Source: Polytrichum commune (taxonomy: Eukaryota > Streptophyta > Polytrichopsida > Polytrichales > Polytrichaceae). From it: a stretch of 64,000 bases of DNA. Below are positions 23,629-35,094 of this stretch, piece after piece. The stretch lies in contig OX485803.1 of NCBI GenBank assembly GCA_950295325.1, positions 8,308,001-8,372,000 on the forward strand, in the 5' to 3' direction. How positions within the stretch are numbered: position 1 is the stretch's first letter; each line of letters opens with the position of its first letter. The position numbers and the translations under genes are program-made. The notes under the pieces were generated by a model. The model was not told the origin of the DNA and made no database searches. It was given only the letters and a program-made list of their open reading frames with translations.

Positions 23629-24957
23629 ACATGTGGACCCATATATTCTTGGTCTTTGGATCGAACGATTTTGACAAAACTATATGCCTCTCCCCCCCCC
23701 CCCCCCTCTTATGTATTGTGCTAGCATGAAGCCATGTCACCCCTTGCCTTGTCATCAACTCTGCCATATGATATGCATACACACACTACTTAGTTTTTTC
23801 TTTTCTTTCTTTCCACCCAAGGTGGCCTGAATAGCCACATGTGGCAATGGGAGTCGAGCCAATAGTAGTATTGTTGTTGGAGGAATCAACATCCCACACT
23901 TTTAATACTCATGTCCAACTCAACAACAAAAAACGTGTATGAAATTCTCAAGCACTTATGAAATATTAAGCGTTGTGTTGGTTGTAATGAGATGGAGTTT
24001 GTTCAATGTAAAAGGGTGCGCTCTTTATAGCATCTACAAGGAAGTCTTGTGTAGAAAAGCATAACTAATGAGTAGTAGAGGCACACTAAAACCCAAAGGT
24101 TGTAACCTCACATGGTACATGAATTATGGGCGGTAGTGTGGGCCACATTAATTTCCCCCCACATTTAATACAATGTAGGGACATTTTGAAGGGGAGTGAT
24201 GATGATGGTGATGATCAAGTCAACACCGATGTTGTGAGTCAAGAATGATACGACTTGCACTACATGAAAAGAAAGAGAGGGTTTAGATGGCACCTCCAAA
24301 ATTACAAAGGTAATAGGAGGTGTGTTGTGGAATATCGTATTTTGTGTTGTTTATATCAAGGTGGCCTTTAGCAACACATCTCCTAAGATGTCGATCATTT
24401 AGGAGGAGGTCTTACTTATTTGATCCCCCCCCCTCCCCCCCTCACTTTTTTCTTGTAATGTCGTGAGATTTTGAAAATGTTATGTGTTGTTTGTATGACA
24501 CTATAGCATTCAAAGTAAGTGGGCCACATTTAGCGTAAATCCAAAGATTAAGTAGCACTAAACACCATAAACAATGTAGTGTGATTTTAATATAATACCA
24601 TTGTGGACCGTGGTCCTTTTGACATGGTGTTGCATCTTAGTTCTTAGTGCACTCTATGATTTTTAATCAATTTTGAGATTCATTACAAAACATAACATTT
24701 CTCCAATACACTTAAAAAAAACAACTCTAGAGCATAACACTCTTCAATAGCACCTTCTATTTGGTTATTGATTATAGTCTTATCAACCTCACCCATTCAT
24801 ATTTGGCATGAAACCAACCTCACCTACGCATCTTGGAGGTTTGATTCGCATATAGGACTTATCAAACCCTCTTCAGGCCCACTTATCAAAACAAGAGAGC
24901 AAATTTCTTTAAAATGAACCCAACAACTACATAAAAACAAACATATAGAGCATGTTA
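23629..24957. other. Gene-free stretch with C tracts
   Basis: No gene is supported. C15 lies at 23692-23706 and a C7-T-C6-like tract near 24425-24440. A family D end-like segment (GCACTAAACACCATAAACAA) lies near 24552. Confidence 0.45.
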
Positions 24958-24964
24958 CACTACA

Positions 24965-25312
24965 CTAAGCATGATATTTAGTGTCTGATTATATTAAATG
25001 TTGTTACCACCCTACCCTACTGAACACTATTTATATATATATATATAATTAGTGTTAGAAGATATGCTAGAATATATGTTGGAATTCTCCTTTTATCATT
25101 ATTAATTGTTTTTTCATATCCTTACTAACACTAAATTCAAACAAGTAACTTCCACATATTACCATAGTTGATATTTAGTGATTGAGTTTACATTTAATGT
25201 TACTTATTTTCATAGAGTTATTGATATTTAGTGTATGCGTTCATATTTAATGTATCAAATTCATTTAGTGTATGCATTACATATTTAGTTACTTTCATAT
25301 GTAGTGACCATA
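24965..25312 (+). repeat. Family E AT-rich repeat with TTTAGTGT motifs, copy 1
   Basis: Starts ACACTACACTAAGCATG and repeats the motif ATATTTAGTGT several times (25170-25300). The part from about 25120 matches 54095-54265 in inverted orientation (ACTTCCACATATTACCATAG). A TA microsatellite of about 18 bp lies at 25032-25050. The start resembles family D termini, so the two families may be related. Confidence 0.5.
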
Positions 25313-26024
25313 GACCATGACCACCGCTTTCTAAACTCTCATTGATTGAGGATGATAGGTGGTCCCACTTCATTCTACACAAGGTCATAAAAAATAAGGA
25401 TGATTGTATCAAAACATGAATAGGTAAAAACTGACATAGAAATGACACGCAATCTCACATGTCAAGAATTGTATAATGTTTGGTGTTCACCCAGATTTCA
25501 CGATTCGAGAACCCAAATAAGTTGTCTCAACATAAAATGACAATGACCATGTTAGGAGACCCCCACCCGCCCTTTTCTTATGGCCATTTGATCACATGTG
25601 TAAAGCAGTCCAACGTTTGAGTTGGGGTTATGATATATATATATATAGATGTGCCATCACAAAAACATTAAGCCACCTAGTGCAATCCAGCACATCTTAC
25701 AGTAATTAGTGTGGCCCACTTAAAAAGCACATCATGTTGCTTACAAGGAGTGTAAGTTGGTAGTGGTAGGATTTGGATATAAATTTGCACATGATCAATC
25801 GATCAATCAAACCCGCCCGGAGACCACTTTCACTTGATGGCCGGGGTTCATGTAGTTGTCGCTTTAGTGTAACCAACAAGGTGATGACTCATTGATTGAT
25901 TAGGTTTGTTGGCTACTTCCCAAGTTACCGAGGTGGAAACTCTGTTCACAAAAAGTAAAGGAAATTTGGAGAAAAATTCTTTGCCAAGTCAACTCCGTCT
26001 CAGCTCCACACCATGCACGGGGGG

Positions 26025-26253
26025 GGGAGAGAGAGAGATTGCATCCAATCATACGGCTCATCATCCATCTAACATTAAAAGAAAAGAAAAGAAAAGAAAA
26101 GAAAACAAACTTAATCCCCTATAATTTTGTGGTTGATTTCATCTTGAATGACCTGGACTAGACTAATTCGGAATTTTTAAAAGTTAATTTCGTAATCAAA
26201 TGAACTAACGATAATAATCCTAGGTATTCAATAGAATGTTGGATGAATGAGAG

Positions 26254-26290
<37 letters not shown>
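26025..26290. mobile_element. Family Q MITE linked to microsatellites, copy 1
   Basis: Inverted ends: the left reads AGAGAGAGATTGCATCCAAT then CATCCATCTAACATT, and the right is GTTGGATGAATGAGAGGT followed by a CT run (26255-26289). An AAAAG tandem repeat (about 26079-26104) sits inside the left end. Family text CCTCTCATTCATCCAACAT recurs near 29155, 58200, 61710 and 61900. Confidence 0.5.
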
Positions 26291-26292
<2 letters not shown>

Positions 26293-26367
26293 ACAACCTC
26301 CAAAGATATTCTCGCCTTAGAATTGAATTCATAACCTCTTTGATCTTTTTGTCATAGAGGTTTTTTT

Positions 26368-26590
26368 GGGGAATTGTTACAATGACCACATAGTTTGTTA
26401 AAATGTCAGGCAACCACATGACCCGTCAAAATTTGATTTTCATTTCACACATGAAAAGGAGTAAGGTATCAACTCTCCTTCCCCTTTCTTTAGAGCTCAA
26501 CTTACAACTAGACTTGTTCAATTTTTGACAAGTTATGTGACTGTGTAAATGTGGTCATTTGAACTAATGTGTGGTCCATTTAACAATCCC
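26368..26590 (+). mobile_element. Family I MITE, copy 2
   Basis: Left end GGGAATTGTTACAATGACCA and right end (reverse complement) GGGATTGTTAAATGGACCAC. It shares CACATAGTTTGTTA and ACATGA-type internal text with copy 1. Non-coding, about 223 bp. Confidence 0.6.
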
Positions 26591-26599
26591 TTCTTTTTA

Positions 26600-28610
26600 A
26601 TTATAGCGTTGGGCATATTAGTTTAGCATGGTAGTGGAAAGTGTACCACCTCACTAGTGTTGGTATAATTTATTCTCTTACCCAAAATCTTTGAAAGATC
26701 AAGAGGTGATACCATGACACATTACCCATTTACCCTTACAGAAAGAAATACTAATACTACTAATACTAATAATAAATGCCATCAAAGTATGAGACATAAT
26801 GACCCGTAATAACTTAGTTGTCACGTGGAAGGATAAGCCACAAATGAGCATTATTTCATTTCCACTCGGGTTGCCCTGGTTCGCCCATGTTAGTTGTTAT
26901 TGGGGATCTTCCTTGCAATTGAATTTTCAATCTGTGCCAAAAAAGTAAAGAAAAAGAATGAAACATTGACAAACCTTGATGTCATGTGTATGTGTGTTTT
27001 CCAAACGTGTGGGGTTAAAGCTTGAGGTGACCGTGAGAGATGACCATGGAAGGACTAAGGACCTCATGGAATCAGCTAGTAGGATTTTCTTTCAAACTAC
27101 ATTTCTTCAACTATGTAGTGTGGAATGTCCTCCTCATGTAGATTCAAATTGTTCGAGCCATTTTGGTGCATGTTACGCCTACTCATACCAATTTTTTGGT
27201 CCAAGATGGTATGTTTTTGTTACTTTGAGACTTATCAATCCTTAAATGCATGGGCGAACACAAAGTGGTCGATTCCTAGTCAAAGGGTCAAATCATCAAT
27301 TTTCAAACCTTTGTTGAAGATACTCCTTTCACAAGATGTTTAATTTAGGTTATGATACATCTCTTGACCATTGAAATTGAGCAATATGTTTATTTTGTAG
27401 ATTTTACATTGTTGAAAAACTTGAATATTAAGTGCTCATAATGCAAACTGAATTCTAGGGATGCTTCAATCATGTGCTCGGTGTAAATTTTTTCTTTGCA
27501 AATTCTTTATAATTACATGCTTTCTCTACCACAAATGAAATTTGGGATGAGATTTTATGTTTTCAATACATTTGTATTCAAGTTTATCTTTTCTACATGC
27601 AAAAAGTCATAACTAACACAAATATGTTTCAATCATGTTGAAATTGTGGGCATAGCTTCAAAATAAAATTTCCCATTTAAGTAGGATTATACTTTAAAAC
27701 GTACGCTCCTTCAAATAAACAAAAATTACTCGTATGCACTGCTTTGACTATTTGGATAGAGGCCCATGCATTTAGGGGTTAATGCGCTCCCTCCTTTGTC
27801 ATGTTTTGTGTAGCTTAATAACTTCGACCGACCATGCCTTCACCCTTCCATTTGTAATGTAAAGTCCCATCTTCTCCCAAATGCTCCTTTCCAACTGCCC
27901 GAAAACGAGTGGATTGTCATTCACACCCTTGGTTGTATAATAGCACAACCAAAATTTTACAATTGCAAATTATGCATCTTCTTTGAAAAGTAGTTATGAT
28001 CTATATTATCTCTACTGCGTGTCAGAGAAGTGGATTTAGCAATGAACCCTAAGGCCACTTATAAACAATGAAATGACTATCAAAACGTGTCACGGTTTGT
28101 GACCAAGAACAACCACATTTTTTGTTGTTGATGCAAACACACTGCTTGTAGCCAAAGTTGCACCTCTCCAAGCACCATGCCCACGAAAATCCTCTCCCTA
28201 TATGTCCCAATATGCAATACGTTGTGGATATCAAACCCCAGCTTGCTAGTAACACAACCGCAATTTTTCCTTTCCAAACCCAAAGGGACACAACATTACT
28301 AAGCATCTAGACATTGGTCTCTTTTCAAAGAAAGAGGTTGTGATTAAAAACTTTGATAGTTTAAGGTTTCTCGTTGAAAAGCTATAGTGTGCAGTGCGGT
28401 CTGAATGCCCTCCCTCACCCCCCCACCCCAAACCTGGGATTCCGGATTTAAAGTAGAATTATATTTGCCTGATACCTAGTCCCATAGAACGTAACTAAGG
28501 AGCCAAGGCCCTCCAAGGCCAAAAAACCCCTCCAAGGCCAACGTGATATATTGGTTAGTGTGTCCAAAGTGCTTTCTTGTTGTGGAATGGTTGTAAGGTT
28601 CCTTAAGTCG
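26600..28610. other. Gene-free stretch
   Basis: No gene is supported. The frames at 26976-27245 and 28049-28306 are open for 85-90 codons but show no known motif, and the surrounding DNA has the same AT-rich composition. Confidence 0.4.
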
Positions 28611-28614
28611 TTAC

Positions 28615-28960
28615 TATTTCCGACTAGCCCACTTCTCTCGACATTTGAAGCACGTGATTAGTACGAGATGGTTAGCAAATCCAAGTTGAGGCCACTTTCC
28701 TCACAATTTCTGGAGCTCATATGAATCTCTTATTCATTATCAAGGTGAAGAATCATGCGCATATTAAGTGGTCATATATGCCCCCCCTCCGCCTTCCCAC
28801 CAATTATATTTGCTATAGAACTTAGAATGGTTATCATGTTTTGATCATGCAGTCCAATCTCTTTTTAAACATATGCCTCATTGAGATCTCATTGAGAGCC
28901 ATATCAAACTACATACCACTGAAATGTAGGTGTATGATTTAGATATGTAACCAAATTAGG
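28615..28960 (+). repeat. Family H dispersed repeat, copy 2
   Basis: Contains GATTAGTACGAGATGGTTAG, GGAGCTCATATGAATCTCTT, GGTTATCATGTTTTGATCAT and CAGTCCAATCTCTTTTTAAA in family order. Confidence 0.65.
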
Positions 28961-29114
28961 CATGTCTACCTAAGAGACCCCTCTCAAAATGCATAAGAAG
29001 CCTGGGGGTTGGACAATCTACCCCCTAGGTGCATCATAGAAGTCCCTTGACAAATTGAAGCAAACTTTCAACTTCACTTCCATTCACACCACAATCCGGG
29101 CATCCAACAAAATC

Positions 29115-29117
<3 letters not shown>

Positions 29118-29156
<39 letters not shown>

Positions 29157-29180
29157 ATTCATCCAACATAAAAACCTTGA
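29118..29180. repeat. GA microsatellite joined to a family Q end
   Basis: A GA run of 37 bp (29118-29154) is followed directly by CCATTCATCCAACATAAAAA, which is the family Q terminal motif. The linkage of Q ends to GA/CT runs is seen at other copies. Confidence 0.55.
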
Positions 29181-30882
29181 AATAGTATGCCATGTGACAT
29201 GCATAGCTTGAATTTCTATTTTCTTTCAATGGACAAAATCAATTTCAACCTTTGTATGCCTTTCTTTTTGCTTGTGACAGGTGCAAGAAGAAGCTTAGGA
29301 AGGGCAGTGGTGGATGGCGCAATTCACAACCTACTACATGCTCAAAAATTGGAGCCTAAACATCCCAATCCACAACATCGACATGTGGCTCAATACTAAA
29401 CAAACTAGTATTTGAGTGTGTTTATAAGGCCCTATTGTTAACCTCAATTACAACATCAATGATGGATATGGAAGTCCCATGCAAAGCATTGCCATCCATA
29501 GTCATGTCCATCTGGATTCTGTTTTATTTCTAACCGTGAATGATAAAGGCTGAAGCAAAAATTTCCCCAAATTGTCTAAAACATTCTAGTTCAATTCAAA
29601 AGTGTATTAAAGAAATCCGACATCATCAATGATACATCTGACTATACAAATGACATCTTTGTAAAATTAAGATTGTATACACACATTTTCAACCATTCAT
29701 GTGTTCGATAATGTGGTTAGATAGAGGTGATTGCACAGACAAGTTGTGGATATTGTCCATCTCAACCTTTAGAGATAAGCATGAGTGATTCCCTCCATCG
29801 AGATTGTGGACATGGAGAGTTGGATGAGAAAAAGGCACAAGATATAGAGCATGCAACACAAGGTAGGGGACATAGTGTCTTGGATGTGTTGGGGCTTGAA
29901 CATGGTGGAGACACACTTTATTGAAGTTAATTGGCCCATCTAAATGGTGTGCGGGGATTTTGATTCATAACACGAAGGTGTAAGGTAGCTCAACGCAACA
30001 CAAATACCAAACCTATGACCACCCAAATGAAAGGGGACTTCATTTCACAACGCAAATCCAGGATGTCTATGAGAGTTTTGATGGATGAGATTGTCTATTG
30101 ATGAACTGATGATCCATCATGCTAATTATTAGTAGCACATGAGTCCTAGGCAATCGTCCTACATCGGTGCAAGAAATATGCAAACCTATCCCAATGGTAA
30201 ATTCAATGATGAAGGACAAATTTTCAATGACGTAGGATAATTGCCCATGACTCATATGCTTGTAGTGTTTGAATCAAGCATTCCAAACAAGGATGAGGCA
30301 ATGATCCATCCATGCACCATTCTTACAGAGGAACCAAAATTCAAATCATTGTGGGCAAGCAAGTTAGAGGCACATATTCTAGATCCAAATAGTTGCATCA
30401 CAATATAAACCAAAGAACAATCAATGTTGGTCAGTGATAGTGGTTACTAGGTTGCTTTACAAGTTTGAGGGACCTAAACAATAGTGAACATAATTGGGAG
30501 CACCTATGTATTTACCAAAGAAATCAACAAACATGCACTGCCGATAATCATAACTACACAAGGAAAGATCCAATTTCTGCGGGATTGTTGTGGATTTACT
30601 AATGTAACACGAGTTAAATGGTTCTATAAATATCATTGGTAGAAATTGGAGATCATGAAAAATGAGCCAAACAACACCCACATACCTTACACAAAATCAT
30701 TCGGATACATAGATCTCCCAAATCCACCATCAATGGGACGGATTGGTCCTCCTCACCTAGACTCATGGAATTTGTGGAAGGACAAAGAATCAAGGCCAAG
30801 GTTTTTGGTCACTTGATTGAATGAGTTGGCACTTGTGCAACGTACAACAAGTGGGGTCCAATCAAGTGCGTACCATGAGAAA
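29181..30882. other. Gene-free stretch 3' flank of the Copia element
   Basis: No gene is supported. The frame at 29187-29399 follows a pyrimidine tract and TGTGACAG, which could mimic a splice acceptor, but no homology is recognisable. Sequence up to 30882 shows no repeat family from elsewhere in this window and may be low-copy DNA. Confidence 0.4.
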
Positions 30883-30887
30883 ATAAC
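30883..30887. repeat. Target site duplication, Copia element, left
   Basis: ATAAC directly before the LTR, repeated at 37518-37522. Five bases is the normal size for Copia integration. Confidence 0.9.
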
Positions 30888-31369
30888 TGTTGAGACTGAA
30901 ATACAGATGGTGTAGACAAAGTATTTTGGACAGTATGTAGGTGCAAATTCAGTACTGCTTGCATACGGTAGAGCAGGGTATGTATATTGTATAAAATAAT
31001 AAAATAATAGTTCATGACACTTGGCACCATCTGATTGCACATAGGTGGCTGGCCATACTAACCAGGTTGATGTCCTGGTCGATACCCTCGGGATATCCGA
31101 GGTGCATTATCCATCTACACTATCTAGGGGGGTCTGATACCCTCGGGATACCCGGCTGGGTTCCTTAACTAAACTGGGTTAATTTCCTAATATCCTACTA
31201 AGTATCCAAGGTGTAATTAACTAAGTGATACCCTGGACCCAGGGTATCCACCCTAAGCCTCAAATGGCTTCCCTTAAATCCTCATATGGTTTACACCTTA
31301 AGCCTCAGAAGGCTAATCTGGTTATACATCAGATTGTTCCTAATTAGTTCTAAGACTAATTCTCTAACA
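30888..31369 (-). repeat. 3' LTR of the Copia element
   Basis: 482 bp, starting TGTTGAGACTG and ending CTCTAACA on the plus strand. It is longer than the other LTR because it holds a 55 bp segment delimited by two copies of GATACCCTCGGGATA (31081 and 31136). It contains an inverted repeat with arms GATACCCTGG and CCAGGGTATC separated by AC (31227-31248), intact here and altered by one base in the other LTR. Confidence 0.95.
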
Positions 31370-31380
31370 CTCTTCCTCAA
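31370..31380 (-). other. Polypurine tract of the Copia element
   Basis: On the minus strand TTGAGGAAGAG directly precedes the 3' LTR (TGTTAGAG). The position and purine content fit the plus-strand primer site of LTR retrotransposons. Confidence 0.85.
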
Positions 31381-31461
31381 TTTGATGAATTAGCCTCGTT
31401 AAAAACTCTTGTTAAGTAAAACCCAGATTTTGGGAAAAAACCTTAACTAGAGAAAAGAATA

Positions 31462-32277
31462 CTAATTACCAGATGAGGTTAATTCTTGGAGCATCCTAAG
31501 TCCAACTGCATGTACTAGCTTCCTATGTTTATAAGCAGGTAAAGCTTTTGTTAACATGTCAGCAACATTGTTTTCTGACTCAATCTTTACAATACTCAAT
31601 TGTTTTTGTTCAATCAGATCTTGAGTAAAACCAAAAATATGTGGGCCAACATGTTTAGTTCTATCAGCTTTTATGAACCCAGCAGCCATCTGTCGCACAC
31701 ATGCTGAGTTGTCTTCATACACTACTGTAGGCTGATTTGAAATTCGAAGTTGGCATTGCTGGTCCAGAACTCCTTCCATCGTCCTCAACCATACAGTCTC
31801 GCGGGCAGCCTCATGAAACGCCAAAAGTTCAGCATGGTTCGTTGATGTGGCTGTGACAGTTTGTTTCGTAGACTTCCATGAAATAGGAGCACCACATTTT
31901 AGAAAAATGTAACCTGTCTGGGACTTTCCTGCATTCACATCAGTCCTAAACCCAGAATTTGCAAAACCTTTGATTTCTGGTTGGTCAGTTTTGTGATAAT
32001 ATAAGCCAAGGTCAGATGTCCCTCGCAAGTACCTCAACAAATGTTTAATTCCATTCCAATGTCTTTGAGTTGGGGCTTGGCTATGTCTAGCTAAGATACT
32101 GGTTGCGAATGCAATATCAGGTCTAGTATGAGTTGTAAGGTAGGTTAACGCACCAACCGATGTGAGGTATCCTAGTTTATCAACTACCTCCTCCTCCTCC
32201 TCACGAGGTTGGTAAGGATCATCGTTAGTCTTACTAGGCCCTATCATCGGGGCTGCTAACGGATTTGCCTGATCCAT
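31462..32277 (-). pseudogene. pol: Copia RNase H domain with RT tail
   Basis: A 271-codon frame forming the C-terminus of the polyprotein, ending at the natural stop. Residues 35-90 carry the conserved Copia text after the polymerase (VGALTYL, TRPDIAFA, HWNGIKHLLRYLRGT). RNase H follows: the KQT segment, the NHAE motif with Glu150, and YEDN with Asp189. The first catalytic Asp expected in the GFAD-type motif is Asn107 (codon at 31957-31959), so nuclease activity is probably lost. The run of Glu at 26-30 comes from a CTC/GAG triplet repeat. The frame is out of phase with the upstream RT part because of an indel near 32310. RNase H normally removes the RNA strand during reverse transcription in the virus-like particle. 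Confidence 0.93.
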
Positions 32278-33130
32278 ATTGAATAACTTAAGAATTTTCT
32301 GGGTATAGGTTTGTTGGTTAGGATGCCACCATTAGGTATATATTGGATTTGTAATCTTAGGCAATAAGAGGTCTGTCCTAGGTATTTCATATCAAAGTGT
32401 TGGGTTAGGATATTTTGGGCATATGTGCACAATTCTGGTGTTCCCAATATATTTAGATCATCAACATAAACAGCTAAGATGACAAAACCAGCAGGTGTAG
32501 TATATGTAAATATACAAGGTAATATATAATTATGAACAAAGCCTTGGGAAATCAGGAAATGACACAAATGATGATACCAGGCCCTCCCGGACTGTTTCAG
32601 ACCATATAAGGCCTTACAGATTCTAAGTCCAGAAAATCTACCGGGTTTCGGGTTAGGGATAGATTTCAGGAATCCAGGGGAAGGTTTTAAGTATAATTTT
32701 GTGTCTAGATTACCATGTAGATAGGCTGTTACTACGTCCATTAAATATATTTTCAAAGAAAGTTGGACAGAAAGGGCTAAAAGGTATCTGAAGGATACTG
32801 TGTCCATTACAGGGGAATAGGTCTCCTCATAATCTATTCCTGGTCTTTGGGTAAAGCCCTAGGCCACTAGTCTGACTTTGTATCTAAGGGTGTTACCTTG
32901 AGAGTCTAGCTTTCTGGTAAAAATTAACTTATGGCCTATGGGCTGATGTGGTAAATCTGTGGCTAATTTTGCAAAAACGCCATGTTTTCTCAAAGACTCA
33001 TACTTTGTCTCGATTGCTGCCTTCTAGTTAGGCCAGTCAGCTCTAGTCATAGCCTGATCTAAGGTTTTTGGGTCAGGTTCAGGTATCGAGTCAACATACT
33101 CGGTTGTATAGTTTATTTTGGGGTATTTAG
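32256..33130 (-). pseudogene. pol: Copia reverse transcriptase domain, broken
   Basis: The longest intact frame is 32256-32807 (183 codons) and covers the palm. It holds the first metal-binding Asp in MDVVTAYLHGN (residue 24), the ALYGLKQSGRAWY segment (67-78) and the YVDD catalytic box (114-117). Similarity continues upstream in the same frame as far as about 33130 (DYEETYSPV and DWPN-type segments are visible), but TAG stops interrupt it at 32859-32861 and 33024-33026. Downstream the frame leaves phase near 32310, and the last residues of the open frame are out-of-frame text. All three catalytic Asp residues are kept, so the break-up is recent. Both stops can be explained by one C-to-T change in CHG context. 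Confidence 0.92.
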
Positions 33131-33273
33131 ATGGTTGGGATTTGAATAAGTGTGGTTCAGGTCTTTTTCGAGGTAGGATATGGCCTGTCCTGGGTAATGG
33201 GTTGCGTATTATCCTAGGTTGGGATGAAATACCATCTGGGGTTGATTCGGTCAGTTGTCGTAGTTGTAGAAGT

Positions 33274-34608
33274 TTAAGAACTTCTTTGTTGGGTAATGAG
33301 GTTGGGGGGGTCAGGGTTCATGGTTAAGGACTTTGGTGCACCAAAGTTTAGGGTGGTTGGGATTGTAGGTAGGGGTATGGTTGGAAATCTGGTTTCAATA
33401 AATCGAGAGTTTGCGAATTTGGCTTTGTAAAGGTTGGTAGTTAAAGGATCTAGGTATCGGATAATCGAAGGTGAATCAAACCCGACATAAACACCCTCTT
33501 GGTGGTGTGCGCCAATGGTGTGTCGATGTGGATCTGGTGTGGGTACCCAGACTTGGCATCCGAATACTCGGAGATGGGAAATGTCAGGTGGTCTACCGGA
33601 TAAAAGCTCCTGCGGGGTTTGGGTGTTTAGTAAGGTTGGTCGCAGTTTTAATAAGGATGCTGCATGTAACACAGCATGGCCCCACATGTTAAAAGGTAGT
33701 TTAGCATGTAATAGCAAGGGTCTAGCAATTAATTGGATTTTCTTCACAAATGCCTCAACTAGCCCATTTTGTGCATGCTCATAAGGCACCGAATAGGTTA
33801 ATGCTATCCCGGTTGCTGTACAATAGTCCTCAAAAGCATGGGATTTTAATTCGTGGGCATTATCCATGCGTAGATATTTGATTGGATATTCAGGGAAATG
33901 GTTTTTATAGTGAAGGATGATCGCTAAAAGCCTTGGGAAAGCCATATTACGGGTGGGGAGTAGCGCGACCTCAAAATGACTTCCGGATGCATCAACTAAC
34001 ACAAGGTAGTATCGGAAGGTTCTTGATGGTGGGTTAATAGGTCCGCATATATCCCCATGAAGCCTATAAAGGGGTGGAGGTAATTCATTTGGCAATTTCC
34101 ATTTTAAAGGTTTTTTGATGTATTTCCCCTTTATACATGCGACACATTCATGTGTTTTCCCTGAATCTGCTGTTACTAGGTTATGACCTTTCAGCAAAGG
34201 AATCATCCGGCGAAAAATGGTTGTGCCTGGATGTCCTAATCTCTCATGCCATAAATCAGGCTTGGCTTTAGTGTCAACAGATACTCCCTGCGCCAGGTTG
34301 CGGCGTATTGCTTCAGGGTCTCCAGCCCAAGCAGCCATGCACACCTCTTCCTCATCTATCAGTGAGATGGGGCTCTCATTGTCAAGGGAATTTATGACAA
34401 TCTTATATAGGCCGTCGTCTCCCGCTTTTGCGGTGGCAAGGATCATCAGCCCTTGCCTGAGCTCCAGAACCTCTTCATCATTTTCCACCGCAGTAGAAAC
34501 ATGGATATTCATGGCCCTCAGATCCCGATAGCTGATCAGGCTCCTCGGGGCGTCTGGGGCGTACATTGCTCTTTCACAATTGAGGGGGAATCCCCCGAGC
34601 AATATCAC
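33274..34608 (-). pseudogene. pol: Copia GAG-pre-integrase and integrase region
   Basis: A 444-codon frame in phase with gag. It contains the zinc-binding HHCC domain (His121, His126, Cys155, Cys158, starting LWHERLGHPG), then the integrase core with Asp186 (LHGDICGP), Asp249 (RMDNAHE) and Glu285 (NGLVEAF), the last two separated by 35 residues as in the D,D-35-E family. The C-terminal part has the Copia GKNxRx-type region (RVFGCQVWV, VYVGFDSPS). All catalytic residues are intact. The frame begins only after a TGA at 34639, so the shown start is artificial. It ends early because the frame shifts at a C7 run on the coding strand (33304-33310), which separates it from RT. Integrase joins the cDNA to the host chromosome. 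Confidence 0.93.
33304..33310 (-). other. Homopolymer frame change between integrase and RT
   Basis: Seven G on the plus strand (C7 in the coding sense). Immediately downstream, coding similarity continues in another phase. A single-base length change here, biological or from sequencing, would explain it. Confidence 0.7.
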
Positions 34609-34638
34609 CGTTGCCCGGCCCTCCCGAAATCTGATATT

Positions 34639-34899
34639 TCAGCTTCCGGCCATTGTAACTATCGTACAATGTTGCCAGGGTTCATCATTTCCTTTGAAAT
34701 GGAAAAATCTGGGGTTTGTAAGGATAGTATGGGTTGATGCACTATCTAGGAGAGCCTCATTGGGGTTGGATGAGGGCTTCTCGTAGATAGTCATGTAGTT
34801 TTCGATGTTTTCGGTATCCGGGGCGGGGTTGGAATGGGGGTTTTCAAAGTTGTAGGCCTGTCTATTTTGGGTTCGGAGTTGTTGGAGTTCTCTATACAT
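34639..34899 (-). pseudogene. pol: Copia protease region
   Basis: In phase with gag upstream and integrase downstream. The active-site motif is LLDSASTHTIL at residues 50-60, with Asp52 as the catalytic residue. Plant Copia aspartic proteases carry either DSG or DSA here. The upstream part is a Pro/Asn-rich linker following the zinc knuckle. The frame ends in a TGA (34639-34641) that lies inside the protease domain and would truncate it. Protease normally cuts the polyprotein inside the particle. Confidence 0.85.
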
Positions 34900-34923
34900 G
34901 TTGGTGATATAGGATGGGGCTCT

Positions 34924-34965
34924 ATAATCTTTAGCAAAATGACCCTTACGCCCGCATTTATGACA
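34924..34965 (-). pseudogene. gag: Gag zinc knuckle with last Cys replaced by Tyr
   Basis: In the gag frame the sequence reads C-H-K-C-G-R-K-G-H-F-A-K-D-Y, where the family pattern is CX2CX4HX4C. The final Cys is Tyr (codon 34924-34926), a one-base G-to-A change on the coding strand. The knuckle binds RNA for packaging, so this copy is probably defective. It lies beyond the TGA at 35095. Confidence 0.85.
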
Positions 34966-35094
34966 GTTACCTTGGAATTGCCTAGGGGTAAAGGTCCTAG
35001 GTTTAAACTGCTTGGATCGGGGCCTAGGGGGTTCTCTCCTTACATGTTCATCTCTCTTGTTATACCCCTTATGCGCATCGCTCTTGCCATAGGC

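Noticed and set aside
27125-27343. Overlapping 72- and 89-codon frames at 26976-27343
   Set aside because: Two overlapping chance frames with no motif.
29187-29399. Possible exon after a pyrimidine tract and ACAG
   Set aside because: The splice-like signal is weak, the peptide matches nothing I know and no partner exon is visible.
30753-31042. Minus-strand frames in the 3' LTR and the matching ones at 36975-37243
   Set aside because: They are LTR sequence read in a chance frame and appear twice only because the LTR is duplicated.
33471-33784. Plus-strand frames opposite the integrase (also 34217-34531, 34834-35298, 35463-35854)
   Set aside because: Antisense shadows of the Copia polyprotein.
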